A stretch of 64,000 bases of DNA from JAVVEG01 sp041689205 (GCA_041689205.1 JBDNGQ010000209.1:1-64000); one strand, 5' to 3'; shown: positions 1 through 8,616, numbered from the stretch's first letter. Notes: a model not told the origin generated them from the letters alone. Program-made: numbers and translations.

Positions 1-261
1 AGGTATCCAGCTTGAATTTATTCAACCTGGCAACCCACAACAGAACGCTTACGTTGAGAGATACAATAGAACAGTGCGTTACGGTTGGTTAAGTCAATAC
101 TCGTTTGACTCGATTAAGGAAGTCCAAGACTATGCTACGCGGTGGCTTTGGTTTTACAATAACGAACGGCCTAACAAGGCCAATGGTGGCTTTCCACCGA
201 AAAAATGCTGACGGCAGCATGACTTCTACTTTCGAAGTTAGTTAAAAATGGGATGATTACC
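1..261 (+). mobile_element. Right end of an IS3-family insertion sequence (truncated by window edge)
   Basis: The window opens inside an IS3-family transposase reading frame. After its stop at 209-211 come about 50 non-coding bases ending in GGGATGATTACC (250-261). This resembles the right terminal inverted repeat of IS3-group elements, whose outer end reads GGTAATC on the other strand. The next gene, a cyclophilin, begins 62 bases later and looks intact, so the element seems to end here. The left end lies outside the window, so completeness and target duplication cannot be judged. The terminal-repeat boundary is inferred from memory of related elements. Confidence 0.6.
2..211 (+). CDS. IS3-family transposase OrfB, C-terminal end (partial)
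   Basis: The frame is open from base 2 to a TGA at 209-211 and gives 69 residues. The segment NPQQNAYVERYNRTVR carries the glutamate of the DDE catalytic triad in its usual IS3 context, followed by the WLWFYNNERPNKANGG block seen near the end of rve/IS3 OrfB integrase domains. The normal protein is about 270-290 residues, so roughly the last quarter is visible. It catalyses strand cutting and joining during IS transposition. Whether the copy is active cannot be judged from this fragment. The neighbouring polysaccharide genes are typical places for IS insertion. Confidence 0.85.
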   Translation, partial: GIQLEFIQPGNPQQNAYVERYNRTVRYGWLSQYSFDSIKEVQDYATRWLWFYNNERPNKANGGFPPKKC

Positions 262-323
262 GTTTGTTGAGACCGGCTCTAAACACATTATTTTCCGAGA
301 AAGGCTTCAGGAGAGAAATAAAT

Positions 324-890
324 ATGCGCACACTGCTATTTGCGATGTTTTTTAGTATCAGCACCATGGTAATGGCTGCTGACACAGCTAATCCGATAGT
401 TGTACTGGAAACCAACAAAGGTACGATAAAAATTGAACTTTGGGCGGATAGAGCACCTGTCACTGTTGAGAATTTCCTGAAATACGCCGACAACAGTTTC
501 TACAACAATCTTATTTTCCATCGCGTTATTCCTAATTTTATGATTCAGGGCGGGGGCTTTAACAGCAACATGATGGAACAATCTACTTACCCCGCCATCA
601 AGAACGAGGCCAGCGCAGATTCTAAAAATGGTCGCGGCACCCTTGCCATGGCCAGAACTAATGTAGTTGACAGTGCAACAAGTCAATTTTTCATTAACCT
701 CACTGACAATGATTTTCTCAATCACACCGACACTACGCCATCAGGTTTTGGTTATGCTGTTTTCGGAGAAGTAATTGAAGGCATGGACATAGTCGATGAA
801 ATTGCAGCAGTTGCTACAGGAAATTCGCGAGGTCACCAAAATGTGCCAGTGGAACCGATAGTTATTAATTCAGTAATGAGGCAGCAATAG
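324..890 (+). CDS. ppiA: Periplasmic peptidyl-prolyl cis-trans isomerase, cyclophilin type (PpiA-like)
   Basis: 188 residues. An upstream in-frame start exists at 264, but the ATG at 324 is preceded by AGGAGAG at good spacing and opens a clear signal peptide (hydrophobic core about residues 3-17, cleavage near AMA/AD), so I chose it. The mature part is a single cyclophilin domain: FHRVIPNFMIQGG around residues 65-77 holds the catalytic arginine, followed by GTLAMART, SQFFINL and GYAVFGEVIEGMDIVD. It should catalyse proline isomerisation during folding of exported proteins. It stands alone between the IS remnant and a convergent polysaccharide gene. Two further exported cyclophilins are encoded in the window. 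Confidence 0.9.
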   Translation: MRTLLFAMFFSISTMVMAADTANPIVVLETNKGTIKIELWADRAPVTVENFLKYADNSFYNNLIFHRVIPNFMIQGGGFNSNMMEQSTYPAIKNEASADSKNGRGTLAMARTNVVDSATSQFFINLTDNDFLNHTDTTPSGFGYAVFGEVIEGMDIVDEIAAVATGNSRGHQNVPVEPIVINSVMRQQ

Positions 891-900
891 AGACTAACGA

Positions 901-933
901 GGCAGGAATCTTTTTTATACAAAGGTTCCTGCC
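901..933. terminator. Hairpin between convergent genes, possible bidirectional terminator
   Basis: GGCAGGAA (901-908) pairs with TTCCTGCC (926-933) around a T-rich 17-base loop. It lies between the stop of the cyclophilin (890) and the stop of the wbpM-like gene (950), which converge here. The T tract is in the loop rather than after the stem, so it is not a textbook intrinsic terminator. Confidence 0.4.
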
Positions 934-949
934 CAAAGACCAGACCCAT

Positions 950-2926
950 TTATTTGAATAAAGTTGTCACCGTACCCATTGCTTTTTTCTTTCCGTCTGA
1001 CACTTTTGGCGAATCAACAGTCAGATCCTGATCAATATCCCACAGGGGATCACTCAGCAGTTCGCCTGGCTCAAATCCGGCTACAGCCTCCATTAAAACC
1101 TGCCTTATAAGGCGTAAATCGAGACGCCGACAGGCGATCTGTAATTTCTGAACATATGTTTCCAAATCTTCCCAGCTGTTTGAATCCTCTTCTGCCCGCA
1201 TAATCTTTGGATGTTCTGTGCCGGTCACCGATTCACCAATCAGCAGTTCTTCAAAAAGCTTTTCACCGGGACGAAGACCTGAAAATTCTATGGCTATATC
1301 GCCTTTATATGAATTCTCATCTTTGACATCGTAACCCATCAGATGAATCATTTTCTTTGCCAGATCAACTATACGGATGGGTTCATGCATATCCAGTACG
1401 AAAACATCCCCGCCGGTAGCCATGGAACCGGCCTGAATTACCAACTGCGCAGCTTCCTGCACGGTCATAAAGTAACGGGTTACTTCCGGATGAGTGACAG
1501 TCACTGGCCCACCCATGCTTATCTGACGACGGAACAGGGGAACCACCGATCCGGACGACCCGAGTACATTCCCAAAGCGCACCATACTAAAGCGCGTATT
1601 GCTCTTGTTGTGCGCCATTGACTGTAGCACTTGCTCAGCAAATCGCTTGGTGGCTCCCATTATATTGGTTGGACGTACAGCTTTGTCTGTTGAGATAAAT
1701 ACAAAATTAGCAACCTTACACTTCTCGGCAGCCAGCGCAGAAATATAGGTACCAAAAATATTGTTCTGCACGCCTTCGATGACATTTTTCTCCACCATTG
1801 GAACCTGTTTATAGGCCGCAACATGGTAGACAGTCTCTACTGAGAATCTACTGAGCAGGTGCTCCATCAGATTCTGATTACACACACTGCCCAGCAGTGC
1901 AACAATCTCAATTTCACGTCCTTTCCCAAGGGTTTGTAAATCCTCACGCATCTCGTTCTCTATGGCATAAAGACCAAATTCAAAGCTGTCCAGCAGCACT
2001 ATTCGAGCTGGGTTTAACTGGATAATCTGCCTACATATTTCAGAACCTATAGAGCCCGCTGCGCCAGTGACCATTACCGAACGCCCGGTAATGCAGGCAC
2101 CAAGCAATTCTGGATTGGGAGGCACAATATCTCTACCAAGCAGATCTTCAATATCGATATCCCGCACTTCATCAACACCAACTTTCCCCGACACCATATC
2201 AAAAAGGTCAGGAACCGTTTTCACATGAATCGGAAGATGTTCAAGACGGTTTAGAATTTCCTTGCGTTCAGCATGAGTGGCAGAGGGGATAGCCAGGAAA
2301 ATCTGTCGTACCGAAAAATTATCGATTAATTCAAGTAATGAATTAGGACTGTAGACGCGGATACCATGAACTGTGCTGCCGATAATACTGCGGCTGTCAT
2401 CTACGAATGCCACTGGAAGATACTGATCCCCATTTTGCAAGGTTGCTGCCAGTTGCATTCCTGAACTGCCTGCACCGTAAATGATTACTGACTCTTTTGG
2501 ACGGAAGTTCTGAATCAGGTTCTGCAAAGCAACCTTTGCCACAAATCGGCTGCCACCGATAAACAGTAATGAAATCATCCAGAAAATTGGCAATACGGAA
2601 TAATCGTAAACGCCGGAATCAAGAAAGAAAAGCGAAACCAGCACCAGTAGACCGGTAGAAATCGTGACACCCTGCAGCACTATGAATGCTGATTGCAGAC
2701 CCATATATAACAATATGGCCCGGTACAGACCGATTCTGAAAAACACCAGCACACTGGCAAGATTTGCCACACCAAAGTAAATATAGGAATTTTCACCGAG
2801 AGCAAGGGAGTCTATACCAAGAAGTGCAAAGGACAGCCACAATGCGAGACCTATCATTACCCAGTCAGCCAGCATCATCAGTAACTGTTTTACCGTACGC
2901 GACAAGGGAATGGTATATAGATTCAT
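950..2926 (-). CDS. wbpM: Membrane-bound nucleotide-sugar 4,6-dehydratase, WbpM/CapD family
   Basis: 658 residues. The N-terminus has about four membrane helices (residues 12-120). Next is a CoA-binding/Rossmann-like domain with GAGSSG at 151-156, then an extended-SDR catalytic domain with GAAGSIG at 288-294 for NAD(P). The catalytic site reads STDK (412-415) then M423-GAT-K427. Methionine in place of the usual tyrosine is the known hallmark of long WbpM-type dehydratases, which convert UDP-GlcNAc to its 4-keto-6-deoxy derivative for O-antigen and capsule sugars such as FucNAc and QuiNAc. It acts on the cytoplasmic face of the inner membrane. It follows the wbpL-like gene with a 58-base gap, and the pair probably forms one unit. 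The precise sugar product is not decidable from sequence. Confidence 0.9.
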   Translation of the reverse strand: MNLYTIPLSRTVKQLLMMLADWVMIGLALWLSFALLGIDSLALGENSYIYFGVANLASVLVFFRIGLYRAILLYMGLQSAFIVLQGVTISTGLLVLVSLFFLDSGVYDYSVLPIFWMISLLFIGGSRFVAKVALQNLIQNFRPKESVIIYGAGSSGMQLAATLQNGDQYLPVAFVDDSRSIIGSTVHGIRVYSPNSLLELIDNFSVRQIFLAIPSATHAERKEILNRLEHLPIHVKTVPDLFDMVSGKVGVDEVRDIDIEDLLGRDIVPPNPELLGACITGRSVMVTGAAGSIGSEICRQIIQLNPARIVLLDSFEFGLYAIENEMREDLQTLGKGREIEIVALLGSVCNQNLMEHLLSRFSVETVYHVAAYKQVPMVEKNVIEGVQNNIFGTYISALAAEKCKVANFVFISTDKAVRPTNIMGATKRFAEQVLQSMAHNKSNTRFSMVRFGNVLGSSGSVVPLFRRQISMGGPVTVTHPEVTRYFMTVQEAAQLVIQAGSMATGGDVFVLDMHEPIRIVDLAKKMIHLMGYDVKDENSYKGDIAIEFSGLRPGEKLFEELLIGESVTGTEHPKIMRAEEDSNSWEDLETYVQKLQIACRRLDLRLIRQVLMEAVAGFEPGELLSDPLWDIDQDLTVDSPKVSDGKKKAMGTVTTLFK

Positions 2927-2984
2927 ATGCGTCCTGTGAAAATTTTTCTTCCAACCATCTTTTGGTCGCTCGACCTGCTGTTAC

Positions 2985-4025
2985 TCAAACTGAATTGTAT
3001 CTATGAGTATCAGTCCTGCCAGATCCAAGAACATGGGACATTAGAAACAGCGGTACTATACCAAAAACCGCAATATATACTGCATATTCAGGGCATTTTT
3101 CTGCAAACCATGCTAACGGCAGCAGCCACACCAGGTTAATGAATAAAACACCAATCGCGACTTTTTTGTGTCCAAAAACCTTAGCCATATGCTGATAACC
3201 GTGTGTGCAGTGCGCCTGATACCAGCGCTCCCCCGACAGCATTCGTTTTACAAGAGTCATGGTAGCATCAGCAATGAACACACCAGGTAACAATAACCAG
3301 GTCCAGAGGCTCATGCTACCGTTATAAATACTTAAAAATGCTATAGAGCCTATAACGAAGCCCAGGAAACCACTGCCAGTATCCCCCATAAATATCTTTG
3401 CAGGGGCCCAATTCCAGAATAAAAATCCAGCACACGCTGTAAACAAGACCAGACACACCAGGGCTAACGCCGTATTACCGGCCAAAACAAGCAAGCCTGC
3501 GGCGGACAGCACTACAAAACAGCATTCGCTGGCAGCCAGTCCATCCGTACCATCCATAAAGTTGTAAAGATTTGTTGCCCACACCAATGTCAGTGCTGTA
3601 ATTGGAACTGATAGGACGCCCATATTGATCTGCAAAGTACCGATCCGAATATCCGGCATACCTCCCAGAATCAGCGCAACAAAGAGCCCCGTGCATATAT
3701 GTACAACAATACGCCAGCGAAAATCCAGATGCTTCAGGTCATCTAGGAAGCCGACTATCGCCAGCACCATGCCCGCAGAAAGCACTTGAATCTCGAGAGG
3801 ACTAAACTTGTTTCCATAAATAAGATATAAAAGACCGACATAAAATGCGGCTACAATAGCTATCCCGCCCCCGGTTGGGGTGGGTATCCGATGGGAACTG
3901 CGCCCAATGGGATGGTCAAGAACACTTCTTGAAAGAGCAATTTTACGTATCAATCCAGTTCCAAATACCGAAATAACTAATACAGGGATCAATACAATGA
4001 TAATGTCCTGGGATAACTCCTGCAT
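2985..4025 (-). CDS. wbpL: Undecaprenyl-phosphate glycosyl-1-phosphate transferase, WecA/WbpL family
   Basis: 346 residues with about ten hydrophobic segments (glycosyltransferase family 4, polyprenyl-phosphate sugar-1-phosphate transferases). Landmarks are DDLKHLDFRWR near 95-105 (Mg-binding aspartates), NLYNFMDGTDG at 152-162 and FMGDTGSGFLG at 212-222. A late HCTHGYQHMAK segment corresponds to the cytoplasmic sugar-specificity loop of the WecA/WbpL group. The enzyme starts an O-antigen or capsule repeat unit by moving HexNAc-1-phosphate or FucNAc-1-phosphate onto undecaprenyl phosphate. Its position directly before a WbpM-type dehydratase, with a ComEA-like gene upstream, matches the end of the Pseudomonas aeruginosa O-antigen locus; I use wbpL on that basis. 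The donor sugar is inferred. Confidence 0.85.
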   Translation of the reverse strand: MQELSQDIIIVLIPVLVISVFGTGLIRKIALSRSVLDHPIGRSSHRIPTPTGGGIAIVAAFYVGLLYLIYGNKFSPLEIQVLSAGMVLAIVGFLDDLKHLDFRWRIVVHICTGLFVALILGGMPDIRIGTLQINMGVLSVPITALTLVWATNLYNFMDGTDGLAASECCFVVLSAAGLLVLAGNTALALVCLVLFTACAGFLFWNWAPAKIFMGDTGSGFLGFVIGSIAFLSIYNGSMSLWTWLLLPGVFIADATMTLVKRMLSGERWYQAHCTHGYQHMAKVFGHKKVAIGVLFINLVWLLPLAWFAEKCPEYAVYIAVFGIVPLFLMSHVLGSGRTDTHRYNSV

Positions 4026-4050
4026 CTGCCTTCCTGATCAATGATGTAAC

Positions 4051-4097
4051 AAAATAATACGCCCCATCAAATAAAATTTGATGGGGCGTATTATTTT
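4051..4097 (-). terminator. Perfect 22-bp stem-loop, intrinsic terminator after comEA-like gene
   Basis: Bases 4051-4072 and 4076-4097 are exact reverse complements with a 3-base AAA loop. The arms run from AAAATAATACG at the base through a GC-rich CGCCCCATC centre, so either strand ends in a T-rich run (ATTATTTT). It lies between the stop of the minus-strand comEA-like gene and the start of the wbpL-like gene, where it should separate the two units. Confidence 0.85.
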
Positions 4098-4126
4098 ACC
4101 GCAATTTTACTTTTAAACTACCCGGG

Positions 4127-4435
4127 CTATTTTGCCTTGACGACAATCCTGTCCCGGTTACGTTCAATGGTCGCCTTCCCAATTCCTTTCACTTCCATCA
4201 ATTCGTCCACACTTTTGAAATCACCGTTTTTTTCGCGGTGAGCGACGATCTCTTTGGCCTTTTCAGCACCAACACCATCCAACGCCAACGCAAGAGTAGC
4301 AGCATCCGCTGAATTAACGTCTACTTGTATTTTTGGCGCATCCGGATTCACCGGTGGCTCAGCAGCATTTGCCAGAGGTATAAACAACAAAGTTATAGAG
4401 AGGAGCAATGTTTTGAGCAAAGCGTATTTTTTCAT
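4127..4435 (-). CDS. comEA: ComEA-like helix-hairpin-helix DNA-binding protein, exported
   Basis: 102 residues. The N-terminus is a signal peptide (KKYALLKTLLLSITLLFIPL with an ANA-A cleavage site near residue 25). After a short proline-rich linker comes one ComEA-type double helix-hairpin-helix: VDVNSADAATLALALDGVGAEKAKEIVAHR and then ELMEVKGIGKATIERNRDRI. Such proteins bind double-stranded DNA in the periplasm and help DNA uptake in competent gammaproteobacteria. Many bacteria carry this short form without known competence. It is monocistronic here, with a strong terminator downstream. A homologue sits at the end of the Pseudomonas O-antigen cluster, so the location may reflect ancestry rather than function. 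Confidence 0.85.
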   Translation of the reverse strand: MKKYALLKTLLLSITLLFIPLANAAEPPVNPDAPKIQVDVNSADAATLALALDGVGAEKAKEIVAHREKNGDFKSVDELMEVKGIGKATIERNRDRIVVKAK

Positions 4436-4553
4436 AGTTTAAATCCCTTTACTATTTATCAGAACGTCCATGTAGCTGATCGTCGACACCGTATTCGCCA
4501 GATTCAGAACGAGGTCTCAGAACAGAAGCAGCAGCCCTGCTGCATTACTAACT

Positions 4554-5276
4554 TTAGCAAAGATTTGAAAACGCGCCAGTAATCTGTTCCTGAATTTCAA
4601 TCAAACGTTCACCCGGCCGCCGTGCCTGCGTGATGGGTCGCCCGATGACGAGGTAGCTACTGCCAGCCAACAAAGCATCGCGAGGGGTAACTACACGTTT
4701 CTGATCCTGACTTGGCGCCCCCTCCGGACGAATACCTGGCGTAACCAGAACAAAGTCATCTCGCAACAGCTTCCGCAACTCTGAAGTCTCCTCTGCTGAG
4801 CATACCACCCCGTCCATGCCGGATTCCGAGGCGAGGGCGGACAGACGTAAAACCTGTTCTAAAACAGTTCGCTCGATACCTATAGCAGCGAGATCTTCCT
4901 GCTGCATACTGGTTAAAACAGTAACAGCAATTAGCAAGGGCCGTTTATCCCGGTCAGTTAATGCAGCGCGCGCTGCGCGCATCATTTCCGCCCCGCCTGA
5001 TGCATGCATATTTACCATCCATACACCCAGATCAGCAGCAGCACACACTGCTTTTGCTACCGTACTCGGAATGTCATGAAATTTAAGATCGAGGAAAACA
5101 TCATAGCCACGTGCAACAATCTGCTCAACGAACTTAGGCCCAGCGCTTGTGAACAACTCCTTTCCAATTTTTACTCGACAATTTTCCGGCGAGAGTTGTT
5201 CCACTAACTCCAATGCATCCTCAGCCTGCGCATAATCGAGTGCAACAATAATTCTCTTATTATCTCTTATCATCAT
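4554..5276 (-). CDS. pyrF: Orotidine 5'-phosphate decarboxylase
   Basis: 240 residues, usual size for the group I enzyme. It catalyses the last step of UMP synthesis, OMP to UMP plus CO2, in the cytosol. The charged active-site network is visible as D63-L-K65-FH-D68 (DLKFHDIP). The N-terminal IIVALDYA supplies the first-strand aspartate, the VMVTPGIRP-type loop appears as LVTPGIRPEG, and the phosphate-binding end is SYLVIGRPITQA. Two ATG codons are adjacent at the start (5276 and 5273). It follows lapA by 11 bases and is probably cotranscribed with it. In many gammaproteobacteria lapB lies between these two genes, but it is absent here. Confidence 0.97.
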   Translation of the reverse strand: MMIRDNKRIIVALDYAQAEDALELVEQLSPENCRVKIGKELFTSAGPKFVEQIVARGYDVFLDLKFHDIPSTVAKAVCAAADLGVWMVNMHASGGAEMMRAARAALTDRDKRPLLIAVTVLTSMQQEDLAAIGIERTVLEQVLRLSALASESGMDGVVCSAEETSELRKLLRDDFVLVTPGIRPEGAPSQDQKRVVTPRDALLAGSSYLVIGRPITQARRPGERLIEIQEQITGAFSNLC

Positions 5277-5287
5277 TTCATCCTGAA

Positions 5288-5596
5288 TTAGCGACCCGCT
5301 GTTGCTTTTTTTTCTGATGTATTCAAACGCTGAATCCGAGCCTCTCGTTCCAAAAATTTCGTATTCAGACGCCTGACTTTCAAGCGCGATTTAAACAGGC
5401 TTGCCCCTAATATCAAACCACACAGTGCGCCTAGACAAAAGGCTGCAATTACCCAAACCGAAACCGGTTGCGGCGACAGCACAAGAAAACCAAAGGACAG
5501 AGGCACAGCAGTATTATTAATAAGGGAAAAAGCAATGCTGGTGACGAAGATCAGCAGCAGGAAAAACCAAAGAATTAATCTCAATAATTTTCCCAT
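5288..5596 (-). CDS. lapA: Lipopolysaccharide assembly protein A (DUF1049)
   Basis: 102 residues. Two membrane helices (about 5-27 and 45-68) flank a short NNTAVPLSFGFLVLSPQPVS stretch typical of LapA, and a charged C-terminal tail (from about residue 70) looks like a short coiled coil. LapA partners LapB in the inner membrane to control LPS synthesis through LpxC turnover in E. coli. Here it sits between ihfB and pyrF, the usual place, but the expected lapB gene downstream is missing. A terminator after ihfB suggests lapA has its own promoter in 5597-5704. Confidence 0.85.
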   Translation of the reverse strand: MGKLLRLILWFFLLLIFVTSIAFSLINNTAVPLSFGFLVLSPQPVSVWVIAAFCLGALCGLILGASLFKSRLKVRRLNTKFLEREARIQRLNTSEKKATAGR

Positions 5597-5643
5597 AGGT
5601 CGTACCTTAAAAATTACAATTAATCATCATGCAAATCTTCAAT

Positions 5644-5681
5644 TCGAAAAAAACGGCGATATTCTTTCGAATTCGCCGTTT
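5644..5681 (-). terminator. Intrinsic terminator of ihfB
   Basis: Read on the minus strand, AAACGGCGA (5681-5673) pairs with TCGCCGTTT (5659-5651), followed at once by TTTTC. It begins 24 bases beyond the ihfB stop, has a GC-rich core and a 3' T run, and so is a standard rho-independent terminator closing the rpsA-ihfB transcript. Confidence 0.85.
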
Positions 5682-5704
5682 AATTTGTTACTCAGCAAGA
5701 AGTT

Positions 5705-6001
5705 TCAGTATTCATGTTCCAGACTCAGATTTACCCTGTCACGCAGTTCTTTGCCAGGTTTGAAATGAGGCACGTATTTGCCACTTAATGCTACCGGACT
5801 CCCAGTCTTTGGATTTCGGCCGACGCGTGGAATACGGTAATGCAAAGAAAAACTGCCAAACCCGCGTATTTCAATCCTGCCACCATCTGACAAAACCTGG
5901 GACATATATTCAATAATTGCCTTTACTGCAAACTCAACATCCTTAGAGGAAAGCTGTGTCTGTTTTCCTGCAATTCGATCAATAAGTTCAGATTTCGTCA
6001 T
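5705..6001 (-). CDS. ihfB: Integration host factor subunit beta
   Basis: 98 residues, full length for the HU/IHF family. It begins MTKSELIDRIA and carries EIRGFGSFSL and the DNA-intercalating beta-arm RVGRNPKTG with its conserved proline. With IhfA it bends DNA sharply at specific sites in replication, recombination and transcription. It lies 43 bases after rpsA, the arrangement conserved in gammaproteobacteria. This context and the RIEIRGFG sequence favour the beta subunit over HU. Confidence 0.97.
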   Translation of the reverse strand: MTKSELIDRIAGKQTQLSSKDVEFAVKAIIEYMSQVLSDGGRIEIRGFGSFSLHYRIPRVGRNPKTGSPVALSGKYVPHFKPGKELRDRVNLSLEHEY

Positions 6002-6044
6002 GGCTTGTTCCTGATTCCGTGTAAATACTGAAACGACTCTCAGC

Positions 6045-7721
6045 TTACTTCTTATCCATCTGTGCTTTAATCAAGTCACCGATAGTAGTTGGGCCGGTTG
6101 ATGGGGCTTCCTGATTGCGATGATCCTGGATTGCTGATTTTTCATCATCAATTTCCATGGCCTTCACTGATAATCCCAGTACTCGGCTTTTACGATCAAC
6201 GCTGATCACTTTAGCTTCAACTTCATCGCCTACTTTTAAAACGTTCCTCGCGTCTTCCACTTTATCGCGACTGATTTCAGACGCGCGCAGAACACCTTCA
6301 ACGCCTTCTTTTAATGCAATATTGGCAGATTTAGCGTCAACTTCTGTTACAACACCTTTGACGATACTGCCTTTCTCGAATTCGCCGACGTAGCTTACAA
6401 ACGGATCATCAGAGAGTTGCTTAATTCCAAGCGATATACGCTCGCGCTCAGGATCGATGGACAGAATAACTGTCTCGATTTCATCGCCCTTCTTGTATGC
6501 ACGAACAGCTTCTTCACCAGTCTCATCCCATGAAATATCTGACAGATGTACCAAGCCATCGATGTTGCCATCCAGTCCAATGAAAATACCAAAGTCGGTA
6601 ATGGATTTGATGCTGCCGCTGATTTTATCGCCCTTCTTGAAGGACTCAGCAAAACGATCCCATGGATTCTGGTAGCATTGCTTGATACCCAGAGATATAC
6701 GACGACGTTCTTCGTCGATGTCCAGAATCATAACCTCAACCTCATCGCCCAGTTGTACGATTTTGGATGGGTGAACATTCTTGTTAGTCCAATCCATTTC
6801 TGACACGTGCACCAGACCTTCAACGCCCTCTTCCAACTCTGCAAAGCAACCGTAGTCAGTAAGGTTAGTAACAGTTGCTTTAACTTTAGTGTTTTCAGGA
6901 TAACGAGCTTTGATTGCAACCCATGGATCTTCGCCGAGCTGTTTCAGGCCCAACGATACACGATTACGCTCGCGGTCGTATTTCAGGATTTTTACGTTGA
7001 TTTCATCGCCAACATTTACGATCTCGCTTGGGTGTTTAATGCGCTTCCAGGACATGTCAGTGATGTGTAACAAGCCATCAACTCCACCCAGATCAACGAA
7101 GGCACCGTAATCCGTAAGGTTTTTAACCACACCCTTAACTGCCATGCCTTCCTGCAACTGTGCCAGCAATTCATCACGCTCTTCAGTGCTTACTGCTTCC
7201 AGAACGGCACGTCGTGAAACAACCACATTATTACGCTTCTGATCCAATTTGATCAGTTTAAACTCAAGTTCCTGGCCTTCGAGGTGAGTTGTATCGCGGA
7301 TAGGACGTACATCGACCAATGATCCAGGCAGGAATGCACGGATGTTATTGAGATCAACCGTAAAGCCGCCTTTGACTTTGCCATTGATAACACCCATAAC
7401 AACTTCATTCTTTTCGAAAGCTTCTTCCAGGTCCATCCAGGATTCTGCGCGTCTTGCTTTCTCTCGGGACAGACGGGTTTCGCCGAAACCGTCTTCCACT
7501 GCTTCCAGAGCAACTTTTACTCTATCGCCTATATTTAATGAAAAAACACCATTGTCATCCAGAAACTGAACGCGCGGTATAACACCCTCTGATTTCAATC
7601 CGGCGTGGATGGTTACCCAATCCGAGTCGATGTCAATAACAGTGCCTGTAACAATGGCACCAGGGGTCATGTCTACGTCTTTTAGACTCTGTTCGAATAA
7701 TTCAGCAAAACTTTCGCTCAT
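6045..7721 (-). CDS. rpsA: 30S ribosomal protein S1
   Basis: 558 residues, matching the E. coli protein (557). Six S1 RNA-binding repeats can be followed. Repeats 3-6 each end with the typical ISLGIKQL or VSLGLKQL block, and the C-terminus carries GDLIKAQMDKK. S1 bridges mRNA and the 30S subunit during initiation, especially for weakly structured or SD-poor mRNAs. The start at 7721 opens MSESFAELFEQSL, as usual for the family. It lies downstream of cmk with a 200-base gap that probably holds its own promoter; the gap shows no further ORF. Confidence 0.98.
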   Translation of the reverse strand: MSESFAELFEQSLKDVDMTPGAIVTGTVIDIDSDWVTIHAGLKSEGVIPRVQFLDDNGVFSLNIGDRVKVALEAVEDGFGETRLSREKARRAESWMDLEEAFEKNEVVMGVINGKVKGGFTVDLNNIRAFLPGSLVDVRPIRDTTHLEGQELEFKLIKLDQKRNNVVVSRRAVLEAVSTEERDELLAQLQEGMAVKGVVKNLTDYGAFVDLGGVDGLLHITDMSWKRIKHPSEIVNVGDEINVKILKYDRERNRVSLGLKQLGEDPWVAIKARYPENTKVKATVTNLTDYGCFAELEEGVEGLVHVSEMDWTNKNVHPSKIVQLGDEVEVMILDIDEERRRISLGIKQCYQNPWDRFAESFKKGDKISGSIKSITDFGIFIGLDGNIDGLVHLSDISWDETGEEAVRAYKKGDEIETVILSIDPERERISLGIKQLSDDPFVSYVGEFEKGSIVKGVVTEVDAKSANIALKEGVEGVLRASEISRDKVEDARNVLKVGDEVEAKVISVDRKSRVLGLSVKAMEIDDEKSAIQDHRNQEAPSTGPTTIGDLIKAQMDKK

Positions 7722-7920
7722 GTGTATTCCTATAAAATTAATGGGTCATATTCCCCGTTTCTGACACCAGCCGGTCGCAGCAAATAGTGCCTGCTCACAC
7801 CGAAGGGATTACCGAAGGGGAGATATAACTTTACTTAACCGCACTCCAGCTCGTACGGGCCAGTTACTAACACCTGTGTGACGAATAATTGCTGGTACTT
7901 CGCTGCACAGGACTTGCTCT

Positions 7921-8616
7921 TCAGTCGTGCAGATTCATGATCTGCTCAACTACCTGATCAATAGTAAGATCAGTGGTATCAATAATTATTGCATCTTCCG
8001 CAGGACGCAGAGGCGACAAAGTACGGGAGGTATCGCGCTCGTCACGGGTCTGTATGTCCTTCAAAAGGTCGCAGAGGATAACATCAATACCCTTTGCAAT
8101 CAACTGCTTATATCGTCTCTGCGCACGCTCATCTGCACTTGCTGTCAGGAACACTTTTAGAGTTGCGTCAGGGAACACAACCGTACCCATATCGCGCCCA
8201 TCCGCCACGAGGCCAGGAAGTTGCCGGAAAGCCTTCTGTCTGGCCAGCAGTGCCTCGCGTACAACACCATGAACTGCGATTTCTGACGCCAGGACGCCAC
8301 ATTCTTCGCTGCGTATAGCTGACGACACCTGGTCGCCATCTAACCAGATTTCAGGAGCATCAATTTCGTTAGCACTTTGAACACTGGAAGTAACACTGAA
8401 AGCCACTTTCATCCTTGTGGCAATATTAACCAACGCCTGCTCATCAGTGCCCTCTACCTCCTGTCGCAAAGCCGCAAGAGCCAGCAGTCGATACATGGCT
8501 CCGCTGTCAAGATAATGCCACCCTAGACGTGCCGCAATTAATGTACTGATTGTGCCTTTTCCTGCGCCACCGGGGCCATCAATTGTTATCACGGGGGCCT
8601 CTAAAGAGGGTTTCAT
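7921..8616 (-). CDS. cmk: Cytidylate kinase
   Basis: 231 residues. P-loop GPGGAGKGT at 14-22 follows the TIDGP motif; LDSGAMYR and the DGRDMGTVVFP segment bind the CMP/dCMP base and phosphate. The enzyme phosphorylates CMP and dCMP with ATP. The ATG overlaps the stop of tyrA-aroA by four bases (ATGA, 8613-8616), implying translational coupling. The order aroA-cmk-rpsA is conserved from E. coli to Pseudomonas. Confidence 0.97.
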   Translation of the reverse strand: MKPSLEAPVITIDGPGGAGKGTISTLIAARLGWHYLDSGAMYRLLALAALRQEVEGTDEQALVNIATRMKVAFSVTSSVQSANEIDAPEIWLDGDQVSSAIRSEECGVLASEIAVHGVVREALLARQKAFRQLPGLVADGRDMGTVVFPDATLKVFLTASADERAQRRYKQLIAKGIDVILCDLLKDIQTRDERDTSRTLSPLRPAEDAIIIDTTDLTIDQVVEQIMNLHD

